From: Heliopora coerulea | Lineage: Eukaryota > Cnidaria > Anthozoa > Scleralcyonacea > Helioporidae | Length of the DNA: 64,000 nt | Assembly (NCBI GenBank): GCA_030142905.1 | Contig: JASJOG010000177.1 | Span: 248,001-312,000 of the forward strand | Direction of reading: 5' to 3' | Notes under the pieces: model-generated | What the model saw: only the letters and a program-made list of their open reading frames with translations | What the model was told of the DNA's origin: nothing | Database searches by the model: none | Translations under genes and position numbers: made by a program | In this document: piece after piece, positions 37,889-50,842 of the stretch | How positions within the stretch are numbered: the first letter of the stretch is position 1 | How the letters are laid out: every line of letters starts with the position of its first letter

Positions 37889-38334
37889 CTAAAACAAAGT
37901 TCAACAATAGATGCGTAAAGACCAAACAACCAGAAAATATAGTTTAAATTTCCTAGAATTCTTCGTTATTGATTTTTGCGTTTGACTGGGTAATTTTATC
38001 GTCCTGCGACTCTTTTAAGTATAAAAACCTCAGCTTGTTTCTATTCTAATTTACGCTACACTTCGAACTCTAAGCGAGGATCTTCGCTAAGGTAGTTAAC
38101 TTTATACACGTTGCCGTTGTATATAACTTTCTTAGTAACCATCACAACTAGAGGTAGGAAGAAATGCAATAAAATTTCAGCAGCAAGTGACAGCTATAGT
38201 AAAATACAATCTTTTGGTTTGTTCAACGTGACCAACAGCACCCTACTTAATAGTTCAAATGCAAATGGTTTGGTCAATGTTTTAAGGGCGCCTAATGGTA
38301 GTGAAGCCTGATCAAGAATTATGACAATCACCTG

Positions 38335-38705
38335 AGTATCGATGCAATCAACGAACCAGGCGAAAATCGTAACCTAAGTATGAAAATCAAAGTCCAGTAA
38401 AAGACGCGTTAAAGAGGCATAATAAGGAAAAGGTTTATTAGGACCTAACGTTCCGTTGCATTTAACGCAACATCAGAGAATGAAATAAAATGTGACAAAG
38501 ACTAACTACAAGGTTACTATTACAGGTTAATTTATATAATTAGGGGCAAGGTACAAATGAAGTTTTAATAGTAACCATATAATTTCATTCCCTAATCATG
38601 CTGCGTTAAATATAACGAAATGTTAAGTCGTTAATAAATATTTTCCTTGTTGTGCTTCTTGTACGAGTCTTTTCGTGTGCTTTGATTTTCATACTTAAAT
38701 CACCC
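38335..38705. repeat. Foldback repeat related to the insert in element B
   Basis: Left arm 38339-38480 and inverted right arm about 38585-38705 share ATGAAAATCAAAG and the TAACG(T/C)T(C/T)CGTTG block. The left arm matches 15849-15995. Rest of 37930-39190: intron-like, with another CGACGTTTCGG box near 38797. Confidence 0.65.
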
Positions 38706-39219
38706 GGGTGTAGCACCACAAAGTTGACTGAAGAAATCAATCAGCGGAAATGAAAATTTCTGGCTCCAGAAAGGGCGTTTCATGTCGACGACGTTTCGGG
38801 CAGTTCATACTTCGCCACGTTAGATAATCAGATATGAGAAAGAAAACACCTAAAACGCCGTCTAGGGAAAGTAGGAAGTAAAATATTAGGGTCTTTTATA
38901 CTTGCACAGTGAAGATTTTACATCGCTGTTCAGTAAAACATATGCCTCTTTTGAAATCTTGCTAGGACTTCTAACTTTATAAGCGATAAAGCTATTTCCT
39001 TTAATGACTCGCTCTTGTAGTTATCTGTTTTTATTCGAGGATTCGAAGACTGTCCAGAAACACAGCACTTGTATTTATGATCAGTTTGATTACCCTTAAA
39101 AATTCACCCACTAATGCTGATAACAGTTTAAAATAAAGTTTCGAATTAGAAATACCCATTTTTTACCGTCAAACAAGGCTTATCACTTATCTACTCATAT
39201 CAACAATATATGTAAGTCA

Positions 39220-39530
39220 GCTTTTTACCATTTGAGGAATATTGCTCGTGCCAGAAGATACTTGTCGTTTCATACAACTGAATCGCTCATTCATCCTTTC
39301 GTGATGGTGAAACCTGATAATGTAAATTCATTGCTGTATGGCCTTCCCAAGGATCAGATAAGAAAATTGCGTGTTTTTAATTCTGCAGCACGATTATTAA
39401 CTGGAATTCAAAAGTATTATCATATTACACCTATTTTAGTACAGTTGCAATTGCTTCAAGTTGAGCAACGCATAATTTAAAAGATTATTTTAATGACATT
39501 TAAAGCACTTCATGGTCTTGCTCCCCAATA
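39220..39530 (+). pseudogene. LINE reverse transcriptase C-terminal fragment
   Basis: FHLRNIARARRYLSF is followed by SLLYGLPKDQIRKLRVF, NSAARLLTGIQKYYHITPIL and FKALHGLAPQ, the hallmark tail of many marine LINE polymerases. It is truncated on both sides. Confidence 0.75.
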
Positions 39531-39692
39531 AGGTAAGTCAACTGATTCTTCTTACAACCCCTCGCTACCCTAATGAAATTAAACCATCATTTGCACAGCC
39601 TTGATCATTTGTTAATTTGAGGAAATAATTGCTACAAATAAAAGATGTGCGATTGGAACTAAAGCCACCACATAAAGTAACCAATTTCTTAC

Positions 39693-40040
39693 ATAGAACG
39701 ATGACAAGAATGTCAGATGTTTCAGGATTAGGACCACCAGAACCAAACACACGAATGGAAATCCGATATGTTCCATTATGATCCTGGTTCACATTTTGTA
39801 AAACCAGTGTAGCTGGTCTTATGACACTGATCCCTGAAAATGGGTCATTTGTAACTATGTGTTCTCTACGAGATGTTAAAACTGCAAGTACTTTGAATGA
39901 TACTGGTTCACCAGTTTTGCTGAATTGCCACATCACTGAAATAACTGGAGCTGAACCAAAAGTGTAACTCCATGGTAACGTGACATCTATCCCGTTAGAA
40001 ACGAAAGTAAAATTGCCGAAAGTTGGAAGGGTGATCTCGG
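39693..40040 (-). CDS. Host V-type immunoglobulin-domain exon
   Basis: Acceptor TTTCTAG at 40041 and donor TAT|GTAAGA at 39687-39693 bound a 348-bp exon open in one frame. It contains WSYTFG, VMWQFSKTGEPV and DHNGTYRISIRVFG, a V-set-like Ig fold in which the second cysteine position is not obvious. It is the most upstream of three Ig exons seen in this minus-strand gene. Confidence 0.7.
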
Positions 40041-40589
40041 CTAGAAATGAGCAGAATGAAAAAAAATTGCTACAAATACTAATTGGAACATCCGATCAAA
40101 AAACGGAAAACTAAGAACACTAAAATTAATCGCGTTCTCTCTTTGACGAACAGGTATCCTTTTGTACAACTATCACGAGCAGTTTCGTCAAAATCATGTG
40201 ACTAATTATAATTGGAAAAAGTCAAAAGAGAAACAATATAAGAATAACACAAACATGTCATCTTAAATAATCTTGTCATTTGACGCTTTAACAGTATTCA
40301 AGGGTTATCCTGCATTTGTTCTTATTACTACACATTTTGTTGCTCGTTACCAGAAAACATACTATCATTAAAATAATAATAAAGCTGTAATAATAAAGTT
40401 GCTAATAATAATAAAGTTGTTTAATTAAACCGATTTTGTAACCAAAAGGTAAAACAACATCAGTGACGTTACAAAGTAGAATATTACAGGAATTATTATT
40501 TACTGTTTTTCTTTAAAATAATTGTGGTAAAAATGATTTCTTAAAACGTTCAGTATCACAAAGATTATTGCTATATATATATATATGAT
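40041..40589. other. Intron-like DNA
   Basis: AT-rich, with a short AATAATAAAGTTG repeat near 40377-40425. No gene seen. Confidence 0.5.
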
Positions 40590-41391
40590 TTTATGCGCGT
40601 TCTCAAGCTATTTTACTCAGAAAAACTTTCTGAGTCCTTGACAGGAACTGAACCCGTAACCTTCTGATCACCGGTGAGATACTCTAACCATTGAGCTACA
40701 TTGACTCAGATAGTGAGCGAAGATTACATTTATGTACTGGTTCGTAATGATGGTAAACATATGTACTGCCAATCTGCAAGTCTCGATAGGGTTCTTATGT
40801 ATAGTGTTAATCAACGATGTAGTTCTGGTAGCTTAAATGCAACGCCGGCCTTTCGGCTGGGAATCGAACCCGCGACCCCGCGAATCTAGTGCGATGCTCT
40901 GCCATCTGAGCTACGGAGGCCGTTGCCGAGAGCATGGCCACGAGTACATTATTTTATGAGGTGGGCGCACCGATTTTTTTGGTGAAGAGATTATTTAGAA
41001 ACATTGGCACCTTTCCTTAGAATATTATAAGTTGACAAATTGGTGAAGGAAATATCGAGTGCCCATTATCCTCAACTTTTTTAAGACCTAACCGGGACCT
41101 GTTGCGAAAATGCAAATATATATATATATATATATATATCTACGAAGCTACCACAACTACATCGTTCATTAACACTATACATAAGAAACATACCGAGGCT
41201 TGGAGATTGGCAGTACATCTGTTTGCCATCATTACGAACCAGTATATAAATGTAACCTTCGCTCACCATCTGAGTCAATGTATCTTAATGGTTACAGCAT
41301 CTCACCGGTGATCAGAAGGTTATGGGTTCGATTCTCGTCAGGGACTCCGAAAGATTTTTTCCGAGTAAAATAGCCTGAGAACGGGCATAAA

Positions 41392-41400
<9 letters not shown>
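40590..41400. repeat. Inverted pair of tRNA-derived SINE copies
   Basis: About 240-bp arms (40590-40830 and 41140-41395) are inverted copies. Each contains a tRNA-like segment (GGTTAGAGTATCTCACCGG type, with a GGGTTC(A/G)(A/G)TTC box B). A different tRNA-like unit lies between them. Confidence 0.75.
40847..40921 (-). tRNA. tRNA-like sequence (probably SINE or pseudo-tRNA)
   Basis: On the minus strand: GGCCTCCGTAGCTCAGATGG, GAGCATCGCACTAGA, then GGGTTCGATTCCC and a complementary acceptor end. Boxes A and B are clear. It sits between SINE arms, so a working gene is unlikely. Confidence 0.5.
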
Positions 41401-41480
<80 letters not shown>

Positions 41481-41637
41481 CGCACGCTAACTAGTCTCAA
41501 GTTAGAGCGCTCTGGCATGGCTTAGATGTACCACAAGTGTGGAACATTTGAGTTGCCTATATAACGTAGGCTTCTCCATCCTGATCGTCAGCACTACACT
41601 GATGAGGCCCAGTAGGCCGAAAAGGTTCCGTCTGTAG

Positions 41638-41670
<33 letters not shown>
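41397..41670. repeat. TA microsatellites
   Basis: Three long (TA)n runs at about 41397-41438, 41445-41478 and 41640-41668. Confidence 0.9.
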
Positions 41671-41673
<3 letters not shown>

Positions 41674-41682
41674 CATGTATAT

Positions 41683-42290
41683 CTACCAAGCTACTACAAC
41701 TGCATTATTCCTATAGTTACATCTCGGTCTCATGTTATAATCAAATGAAGCTTTATTAATCAAAAACCCACTTAATTTATCTTTATTTATGTTCCTAAAA
41801 AGAAATTGTTTGCACAATTTTTCGTGGCGCACTTTAAGTAAAGAAATATCCGTAGAGTTCCGGGCCTCTCTATTCCTTAACAATGGCAGCGTAATTCTTA
41901 ATGCACGTCTTCAAACCGTTTCAGTGTTGTCGCTCAAATAATCTTGAATGTTAAAATGCCACACAGGACAAGCATATTCAAGAACAGGCCTTATAAACGT
42001 AGTATACACGGTGATCAAAATATTTATATCAGCATTTGATTGTTTTAATAGCCTAAAAATATAAAGTGTTTTCTCTGCATTTTTTTACGATTTGGCTAAC
42101 ATGCTCGTTGCAATTCATGTCATCTTGTACAATAAGCCCTAGAATAGGAGCAGATCTTACATGTTTAACGACGACACCATCTGTAATCAATCGTGAACTA
42201 GAAATACGAATACGCAACAAAACCTCGCCCACCCATCCAATTTATCTCTCGAGAATCCGAGCAAGACTGACAGTTTTTCAAATCGTCCTT
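41683..42290 (-). pseudogene. LINE reverse transcriptase C-terminal fragment
   Basis: On the minus strand: VYTTFIRPVLEYACPVW, a degraded ALRITLP block, LLRNREARNS and KLCKQFLFRNINKDK, the thumb-to-C-terminus pattern of jockey/CR1-type LINEs. Stops and frameshifts are present. Confidence 0.75.
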
Positions 42291-42299
42291 ACCTTTAGT

Positions 42300-43239
42300 A
42301 GAAGAATGAATGAATAAAAAAATGCACACAGATATAACAGCTACTATCCAAACTGGAAATTATTTTATATTTAAGCTGCTTATTGTCATTTTTACGTTTA
42401 AAATTTCAATTTTGTTTTATTAAAACAAAACGTTCCATGAGAATAACCTTTAACGGCTTAACAAATGCTAAGTAATCCATCCTCACAATTAAATTATTAA
42501 ACAATGGATAATACTATCAAGACCCTGTATTAGTAGCGGGCTTATGGTATTTCGTGTCTTTTTCCAATCAAACTTCTCACTCATTTTGCCTTTAAAAAAT
42601 TTTTTTTGTTAGATGACCAGACTTTCCGTTTTAAAAGTTGAGCATTCTCAGTTATCAGTCGGATATGAGCATCAAGGACAGCTCATGATTGAAATTATTT
42701 TTTAATTTTTTTTGTGCTAAATATTCATCCAGAGGAACAAGACTTCGGTGACAAAGATAACAAAAAATAAATTGAGAAACCAACAAAATAAACAAAGAAA
42801 AAATGAACGAGTTCTGTACATTTATTGCTGACCAGAAATCGGAAAATACTAAACATACAACAAAATACGACAAGCAAACCTTATGCACGTTTTGTCCAAA
42901 AGAAGAACGAGAAGAGCAAAGTAAATGACGGACATTTTCCACGCTAAAACTTCTGTAAAAAAGAAAAATGGCGGATAAACGTGCAACTCTTGGTATTTTC
43001 AAATAAGCATTCAGCGGCACCTCGACACATAAGGCTCAACGGTAAATTTATAGAAAGAAGACGGCTTTAACCTTTCTTGAGAGGTTTTAAAATCTTGACG
43101 ACAGCATTATTGGTCGAATACGGTAAAGGTCATTATCCACAAGCCACCCGAAAGGTGAGAAAGGACTGAAGCGAGACAACTGTTTCGCCAGATGATAATT
43201 TGGTGACCAAAACCAAGTAGCTTTCCAACGTGTTACCTG
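42300..43239. other. No gene recognised
   Basis: AT-rich. A 121-codon minus-strand frame at 42655-43020 has hydrophobic composition, but I know no family for it. Confidence 0.4.
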
Positions 43240-43960
43240 GCGTCTGTTTTCCCTACATTTTTGTTTCGAGCCAGAAATGCATCCCGACGTCTTCAGTGGG
43301 GCGACATTTCAAAGGGAGAACGATCCTGAATGAGGCAATGAAATCCTTAAGTGGAAAGCGGAGAGAGCAACCAAAGACTGTTACGGCTTCAACAAGTTTT
43401 CTGGACAATGAGTGTTTTATCACACTTCTCAAGCAATTGACCATGAACGCTGTCCGGTTAACTACCACAAAATATCCAAAACCCATTATCCTGCAGAGAT
43501 AAATGAACCAGAATCTTCATTCTACTTTACCATCAAACCCCAGCAAAATCCAGACGATAATATTTGGTACAAGAAGTCTCCTTTGGGGAAGAATGAAGCT
43601 GGGAAGCCACTTTTGAAAGCTAATCAAAACATTTCCTTTCGCAGAACTAGTATTTCAAAGCTACTCGATTCAGATGTACCTGTGATTGTGTAGCTCAGGT
43701 AAGTGGCTGCCAGAACGTGAATCGTCTTGAGATTTATACAAATCAGCATCTATTCAACTTCAGCGAAGAATGTCGTTTACACTTAGTCGCTTAGGAAATG
43801 TCCTGACAACAAGCGAGTTCCCTTACGTCTTTAGTTCATATTCATCAGAAAGAACCAAGACCAAGCGTTGTTGCAAAAAGTGAACAGTTGGCCACTGCAT
43901 ATTTCAAGGAGCTATCTTCTGCTCTTTCAAGTCATAAATAGTCAAGTTACTAAGGTGACC
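43240..43960 (+). pseudogene. Crypton-derived DUF3504 remnant
   Basis: Order of fragments: HPDVFSGATFQRENDPE, HERCPVNYHKISKTHYPAE, IWYKKSPLGKNEAGK and TSISKLLDSDVP. This is the degenerate tyrosine-recombinase core typical of Crypton/ZMYM2/KIAA1958-type DUF3504 proteins. Several stops and frameshifts. Confidence 0.65.
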
Positions 43961-44019
43961 CCCAAAAGTTAAACAAGCCGCAAACACCAAGAAAGCCAGG
44001 CGAAAAACGAAGTCTTGTT

Positions 44020-44399
44020 ATAAATATGATCACCCACCAAATGGTTTTAAGTAAAGACATAATGCACACATAATATATATAAAATCTTTAATACTGACGT
44101 TTCGCTACTTACTTAAGTAACATCTTCAGAGTGAATATTTACAACGTAGAAATGGCTTATATAGCTTAACTGTTACAAAATTAGAAAGTGACAGGTTGGG
44201 ACAAAGCAAGGTGACAGGAATCAGAGACGCGTGACGAGGTGGGAACGGAAATTGACTGATGGTAATGAGAGAGGGGAGGGAAATATTAAGAAAAAAAAAT
44301 TACCAAAACAGAGTCAACAGAAAAGATCAAATGTTGGCATTGAGAGAAGGTTGGAGTTTAGAAATGACAAGGCCTTCTCGGATTAAAATATCGAGTTGA
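44020..44399. repeat. Terminal-type sequence of a Penelope-like element
   Basis: TGACGTTTCGCTACTTACTT followed by AACATCTTCAGAGTGAA is the usual terminal box of these elements; the rest of the stretch is noncoding. Confidence 0.5.
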
Positions 44400-45960
44400 G
44401 AGGCACCGGAGGACAATAACCATCACCGGTCTCTTTTTACCAACATACCCATTCATGAAACTATTAATATCATTCTTGACCAATTATTTTTCTCGGTACA
44501 ATTATTTCATGGCTTTTCTCGCGAACAACTCAAGGATTTTCTCAATTTAGCAGTTAAAAATTGTCATTTCGTATTCAGTGGTAAATTCTATGACCAAATT
44601 GAGGGGGTTGCCATGGGTTCGCCACTTGGTCCGTGTATCGATGAGGAACTACATACGCTCTTTAGAACATTTAATAATAGATACTTTGATTGACATTTAA
44701 TTAGGAGCACGAGGTCCACTAAGTAATATGAACTCATATGATAAAAACTGTAGTCTACACGTGAAAGCAAGTTGTACGGGTAAAACTGTTTTATGTTTAT
44801 TCTGTTTGCTAACCTGTGAATCATAATTGGAGATTTAAGACTGTTTAAAGATATAGAACGCGGAAACCCGGCAAGAAGTAAGTAAAGATAACGGTTTATA
44901 TGTAATTTACATATTATGCGAATATGATAACTGAGCACGTGTAAGCTATTTTATATTTAGCCATATTTTGTTAATTCTTTTTTCTTAGATCGAATAATTC
45001 ATCTTAAATTCATCATAATTCATTTTCATACCATCACAATAAATATTCCACAAATTATACGATTCCGTGTACTGCGTTCTGTTACTGAGAAACCAGTCCG
45101 CTTTTCGCCAATATATTCCTTTCTTTTCATGAACAAAGGAGGCCCGATAATTGTTCGGCTAAATTCAAGCCCGCTTATTACAGACACTTCGTTCATGATG
45201 CCTTTATTTTATTGAGGTCGAAAGATCATATTATCCCTTTTCTCGAATACCTTAACTTCCAACATGACTGTATTAAATTTACGCATGAGGTTTAAACTGA
45301 TAAGGCACTTCCTTTCCTTAACATAAAAATTCATCACAGCAGTGGTTCTTTCGTTACTTCGATTTACCAGTGAAACCAACATTCACCGAACTTGTGATGA
45401 ATTTTGAGAGCTTCTTGCCAATCATATTTAAAAAAGGTCTCATCTACAGTCTACTTTTTCGTTATTTTAATCTCTGCTCTTCCTATTTTACTTTCCACGA
45501 TGAACTGCAGAACGGATATCCGGACGGATTTTTAGACCATTGTTTCCGCACCTTTCTAAACAACGTTTTTCAACCCCCAGGTTAATATGCTTATGGCTCC
45601 AAAGCTTACACTCTCTCTGGTTCTGCCTTACACAGGCAACTACAGTCTCCAAATTCGAAGTAAAGTAAAAAATTAACCTCGTCTACCTTTCCATATGCTC
45701 AACTACGTTTGCCGCCTTAAAGGATTTTTTTCGATTCAAGAACCGATTACCATTAAACATGAGATCTCATGTTATTTATAAGTTTAAGTGCCGACACTTC
45801 CAGGTGTCTTATGTTGGAGAAACGTGCCGACTCTTACATACCAGGATCTCAGAACACATGGGTATTTCGGCCTACACCGGCAAAGCAGCTTCAACAAGCA
45901 CACTTTCCAGTGTCTCTTAAAACCAAGACAAACCAGTTATACAAACAAACCGGTAACTAT
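44400..45960 (+). pseudogene. Decayed Penelope-like element with internal insertion
   Basis: LFTNIPIHETINIILDQLF, FVFSGKFYDQIEGVAMGSPLG (split: FVFSGKFYDQIEG, VAMGSPLGP) and later YVGETCRLLHTRISEHMG and ISAYTGKAAST show the reverse transcriptase start and the GIY-YIG end. An unrelated segment at about 44690-45080 separates two parts of the polymerase. Many stops. Confidence 0.8.
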
Positions 45961-46084
45961 AATATCTTAGTTTTATCAAATTTTCACATGTATATTCTAA
46001 GTAATTCATCTACGTATGTACTAAAATCCTTAAACTGTATGTATTGAATTTAGTGTAATTTAGTCTGACTGCAAAGCCGATATT

Positions 46085-46228
46085 TAATAAACAATCTCTG
46101 CCTGTCTGTCTACCTATCCGCCTGTCTGTCTGTCTGTCTACCTATCTGCTGTCTGTCTGTCTGTCTTTCTACTTATCTTCCTGTCTATCTGTCCATCTGT
46201 CTGTCTGTCTGTAGGGCTGATTTAGGCT
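46085..46228. repeat. CTGT/CTAC microsatellite, LINE 3' tail type
   Basis: Runs of CTGTCTGTCTAC after AATAAACAATCTCTGCCTGT. A similar tail ends the LINE at about 51160. Confidence 0.85.
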
Positions 46229-47014
46229 CTTTGCTTTGGGATGATATAGAGTCACATGATAATGTAGACAACAAGCGGCAGACTTCGAAAATTTGTTTCT
46301 TGCTGTGGTAAATAAACATGCGTCAATTAAAAAGAGAAGAATAAGGAATAAAAAATTTCCAAGGCTGAACAAAAAGATTAAACAACAAATGTTTGCATGT
46401 GATAAATTGAAAACTTCTGCTGTTGAAACAAATAGCCCAGAATTATGGGCGGAGTATAAACATGCGAAAAATGCAGTGAACAATTTAACTAAAAAGACAA
46501 AATCAGAGTACTGTATTATCTACATCGTTCTACGAATCGTTCAGGTCAACCTAAGGAATTTTTGGAAAACTATAAATGAGGTTATGTCACGTAACGAGAA
46601 GATCGAACATATACAGTCTATAACAACTAAGTCGGGTATTTATACCGATTCAGTTGATATAGCTAAATTGTTTAACTATCATTTTACAGAAATTGGACCA
46701 AATTTAGCGGCTGAACTTCTGACCTCTGCAAAAGTATTTGAGGAATAAATAACCCCAGCAACGAGCATGTTCAGCTTTAAAGAAGTTTCCACAGCAGATG
46801 TTGAAGTGCTACTTGGAAACAGTAAGACAAACAAAGCAAACAAGCCTTGAAAAAATTCCTTGCCGTTTAGTTAAAGAAACGGCAGCAGTGATAGCAGCCT
46901 CGCTTTGTTATATCTTTAACTATTCTATAAATACGGGGGGGTTTCCAATTGATTGGAAATGTGCTAAGGTTACCCCTATTTTATTTCAGAATCATCCTCA
47001 GGGTATTATGAAAT

Positions 47015-47220
47015 GATAACTTCACAATTAACCTACACTGCCAAAGTCAACTGAAAAATGTTGACTCGAGCGGGATTTGAACTCGCACCTTCGGGGATAC
47101 CGGTCCGCCTGTTCAACAGGTAGAGCGGCGGACCGGTATCCCGAAGGTGCGAATTAAAATCCCGCTCGAGTCAACATTTTTCAGTTGACATCTGCAGTGT
47201 AGGTTAATTGTGAAGTTATC
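47015..47220. repeat. Near-perfect 206-bp palindrome with tRNA-like arms
   Basis: Arms of about 95 bp (GATAACTTCACAATTAACCT and complement at the outer ends) meet at a short centre near 47117 (CTGTTCAACAG). Inner arms contain CCTTCGGGATACCGGTCCGC-type tRNA-like sequence. Inserted in the polymerase of LINE 1. Confidence 0.9.
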
Positions 47221-48350
47221 GTTTCATATTACCTCTATTTATAAGTCTTGTTCTAGGGACAATATGAACAACTACAGACCAATTTCTGTTCTATCACCCA
47301 TTGCGAAAGTGTTAGAAAGAATTATCTATAACCACTTATACGACTATCTGCAAACAAATAAATTATTGTCAAAATTTCAGTCTGAGTTTCGAAGATTTCA
47401 TTCCACTGCAACATCTTTGCTGGATGCCACAATGGAATGGCTTACAAATATGGAAAACAGTAAAATTAATTTTGTAGTATTTCTTGACTTATCTAAAGCA
47501 TTTGACACGGTTGATCACTCTATTCTTTCACGTAAACTGTGTTTATACGGCCTGTCCGTATCGACGTTGAAATGGTTTAAATCTTATCTTACTGATCGCT
47601 TGCAATGCTGCTTTATAAACGGGAGCTCATCCTCACTTAAGAAAATAAAGTGCGGAGTCTCGCAAGGTTCAATCCTCAGGTCACTGCTCTTTTTAATTAA
47701 TATAAATGACCTTCCAAATTGTTTACAACACTCAAAACCACGAATGTATGAGGATGATACTAATATAAGAACTAGTGACAAATCTTTGAAAAAAGTAATT
47801 CAGTTAACCAATAGTGATTTAAGTAATATAGAACAGTGGCTATTAGCAAGTAACACTACAAAAACTGAACATATGTTCATAGGATCTGATGATAACCTAC
47901 ACAAAATAAAAAATACTTCGCAAATTCATATTGATGGTCATGTATTAAAGAGTATTAAATACTCAAAACGTCTCGGTGTATATATTGATGAAAAACTTAA
48001 CTGGGACGAACAAATTGATCATGTCTCTAAAAATGTTACGCAAGCAAAAGCAGGTCTTAAACATGAACAATCATTTGTATCTAAGAGAGTGGCTCTTGCG
48101 ATTTTCACTCTGTAATTCAGCCGTTTTGGATAACATGTCAGCTGCGCGAGCAAATAGATTACAAAAGTTAAAAATCCGCGCTGGCCGTGTTATCGCACAG
48201 AAGGATTATAACACCCAATCCTATGAGGTTAGAGAGAAACTGAGTTGGAAAACGCTACATGAAACGAGAAATCAACACAAACTTATCCTTGTACATAAAT
48301 CGCTTAACGGCTAGGCTCCTCCATATTTACTAGATTACTTCAACTTTTGT

Positions 48351-50842
48351 GTTGTTCGTCCGTCGATTCGACAATGACCATCAAGACATCCCGGTTTGGG
48401 GTTAAGACGGGGGGGTCTGTGGGTGCGGAGGTGACTCCGCAGGCCGATTTGGGCTTTGAAGAACCGTTGGCAGTGTGGACATGGAATGGTGGCAGGTACA
48501 GTAGTGTTGCTGGCTCTGTCCTTCCGGGCCTGCCTGCGTTGCTCAGCTGTGGAGATTCTGTGATCTTCATAAGCCTGTGCGCCGCTGTGGACAGAAGCCC
48601 GCCATCCACATCTGTCAGTTGCTTCCATCACCCAAGTGTCAGGGTTGATGTCGAATGCTTTCAAGGAAGATTTCAGATTGTCTTTGAAGCGTTTTTTCGG
48701 TGCTCCCAGCGAACGTTTGCCCTGTGCCAGCTCACCAAAAAGAAGTTGCTTGGGGAGTCTGTCATCTGACATTCGAGCCACATGCCCTGCCCAGCGTAGC
48801 TGTGACTGCTTGAGCATGGTGAAGATGCTGGGCAGGCCTGCGCGGGTGAGGACCACAGTGTCAGGGATCTTGTCTTGCCACCTTATGCCGAGTAGTTTTC
48901 TGAGACTGGTTGTATGGAAATAGTTGAGCTTTCTGGCGTGGCGTTGGTAAACTGTCCAGGTCTCACAACCATACAGCAATGTGGTGAGGACAACTGCACG
49001 ATACACAAGGATCTTGGTCTCGATCGCGATGCCTCTTCTGTTCCATACATTGTTGTATAGTGTGCCAAAGACAGTGCTTGCCTTGACTAATCTGGCGTTC
49101 ACCTCATCATCAATGACCACATTCCTGGACAGTGTGCTTCCCAGGTAGGTGAATTTGTCCACCACATTCAGACGCTGATCGGTGACACTGATGTTGGGCT
49201 CGACGTATGGTTTCCCAGGGGCTGGTTGGTGCATCACCTCTGTCTTTTTTGTACTGATTATCAGGCCATAGTTGTTGCAGGCGGTGGAGAATTTGTCAAC
49301 AGTATGTTGCATGCTGGCTTCAGATGTAGTGTTGAGAGCACAGTCGTCCGCAAACAAGAGTTCGTTGACGGTACCGGACTGAACTTTGGTTTTTGCTTGT
49401 AGCCTCCTGAGGTTGAAGGTGGAGCCATCGAAACTCCATCTAATGCCAATTCCTGTGTCGGAGTCAGCGAAGGCATCCGTAAGCATGACCGAAAACATGA
49501 GGCTGAACAGTGTCGGAGCCAGGACACAACCCTGCTTGACGCCGTTGGATACTGAGAACGGCTCTGATGTTTCTCCGCTGTCTTGGACTCTGGCCAGCAT
49601 ACCATCATGAAGCTGGCGAACGATGGTGGTGAACTTTCTGGGGCAGCCATATTTCGCCATGATTTTCCAGAGTCCTTCTCTGCTGACCGTATCAAACGCT
49701 TTGGTCAGATCAACGTAGGTGGAGTACAGGTCGATGTTCTGTTCTTGACATTTCTCTTGGAGCTGCATGGCAGCAAACACCATGTCGATCGTCCCACGTC
49801 CTTTCCGGAAGCCGCATTGACTTTCAGGCAGAAGGCCTTCCTCCAAATGTTCGATGAGACGGTTGAGGAGAACTCTTGCCAGTGCTTTGCCTGCGATTGA
49901 GAGAAGTGAGATGCCGCGATGGTTGTCACAGGCCTGCCGGTTTCCTTTTCGTTTGTACAAATAGATTATCAAGGCATCCTTAAAGTCCTGGGGCGCTGTC
50001 TCCTGCTCTCAGATGAGTTGGAACAGCTGGCATAGCTTTTCAGCCAGGGCAGTGCCTCCTTCTTTGTAGACCTCGGCTGGGATGGAGTCTGAGCCAGGTG
50101 CTTTGCCGCTGGATAGAAGGTCGACTGCTTTCTGGGTCTCTTCCAGTGTTGGTACATCGGCCAGAGATTCGTTGGTGGGGACTTGGGGAAGACGCTCGAT
50201 GGCTTCATTGTTGATGCTGGATGGGCGGTTAAGGACACTGTTAAAATGTTCAGCCCATCTGTTAAGAATTTTTTCTTTCTCCGTGATCAGGGATGCTCCG
50301 TCAGCACTGAGAAGTGGGGAGGTTCTGGATGATGAGGGGCCGTAGATTTCCTTCAGAGCATTGTAAAAGTTTTTCATGTCATGTCTGTTTGCATAAGCTT
50401 GAATTTCAGCAGCTCTGGCCCTAAGCCAAGAATCCTGCATTTCACGCAGCTTTTGTTGAACAGTGCTGCGAGCAGACTTCAGTTTGTCCTTCTTTGAGAC
50501 GGACTTGGGATCAACCATGTGCGTTTTGTAGGCACGTTGCTTGTCTTCCAGAAGTTTCAAGATTTCTGTGCTGTTTTCATCAAACCAATCTTTGTGTTTC
50601 CTGCTTGAGAGCCCAAGAAACTCCAAGGCTGTACTGTAGACCATTCCACGGAGTTGACTCCAGGCTGATTCTACGTTCTGGCCGTCTAGCTCCACAAAGT
50701 CAAGGCGCTCTTGCATGGTGGCGACAAAAGACTGCCTGATGTTGTCAGATTTGAGTTTGCCGATGTTCAGGCGTTTAGGGGCTTTCACGCCCTGGGGGCG
50801 TCTCTTGGGATGGATGCGGAGGTTGAGTTTTGTTATGATAAT
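48351..50842 (-). mobile_element. LINE 2 with zinc-finger C-terminus, inserted in LINE 1
   Basis: Flanked by the duplication ACTTTTGT (48343-48350 and 50843-50850). The minus-strand frame shows NRWAEHFNSVLN, GSDSIPAEVYK, a stop at 50009-50011, then SLLSIAGKALARVLLNRL, STYVDLTKAFDTVSREGL, NGVKQGCVLAPTLFSLMF and ELLFADDCAL (catalytic ADD intact), LLYGCETWTVYQ, LRWAGHVARM and a C-terminal C2H2 finger CPHCQRFFKAQIGLRSHLRT. The endonuclease domain is missing, so it is 5'-truncated. Higher GC than its surroundings, and only one stop, suggest a younger insertion. Confidence 0.9.

Noticed and set aside
40847..40921. Functional tRNA gene
   Set aside because: The promoter boxes are good, but it sits between SINE arms and the anticodon arm is imperfect; a SINE or pseudo-tRNA is more likely.
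42655..43020. 121-codon minus-strand frame
   Set aside because: No start context, domain or splice support; could be part of an unknown repeat.
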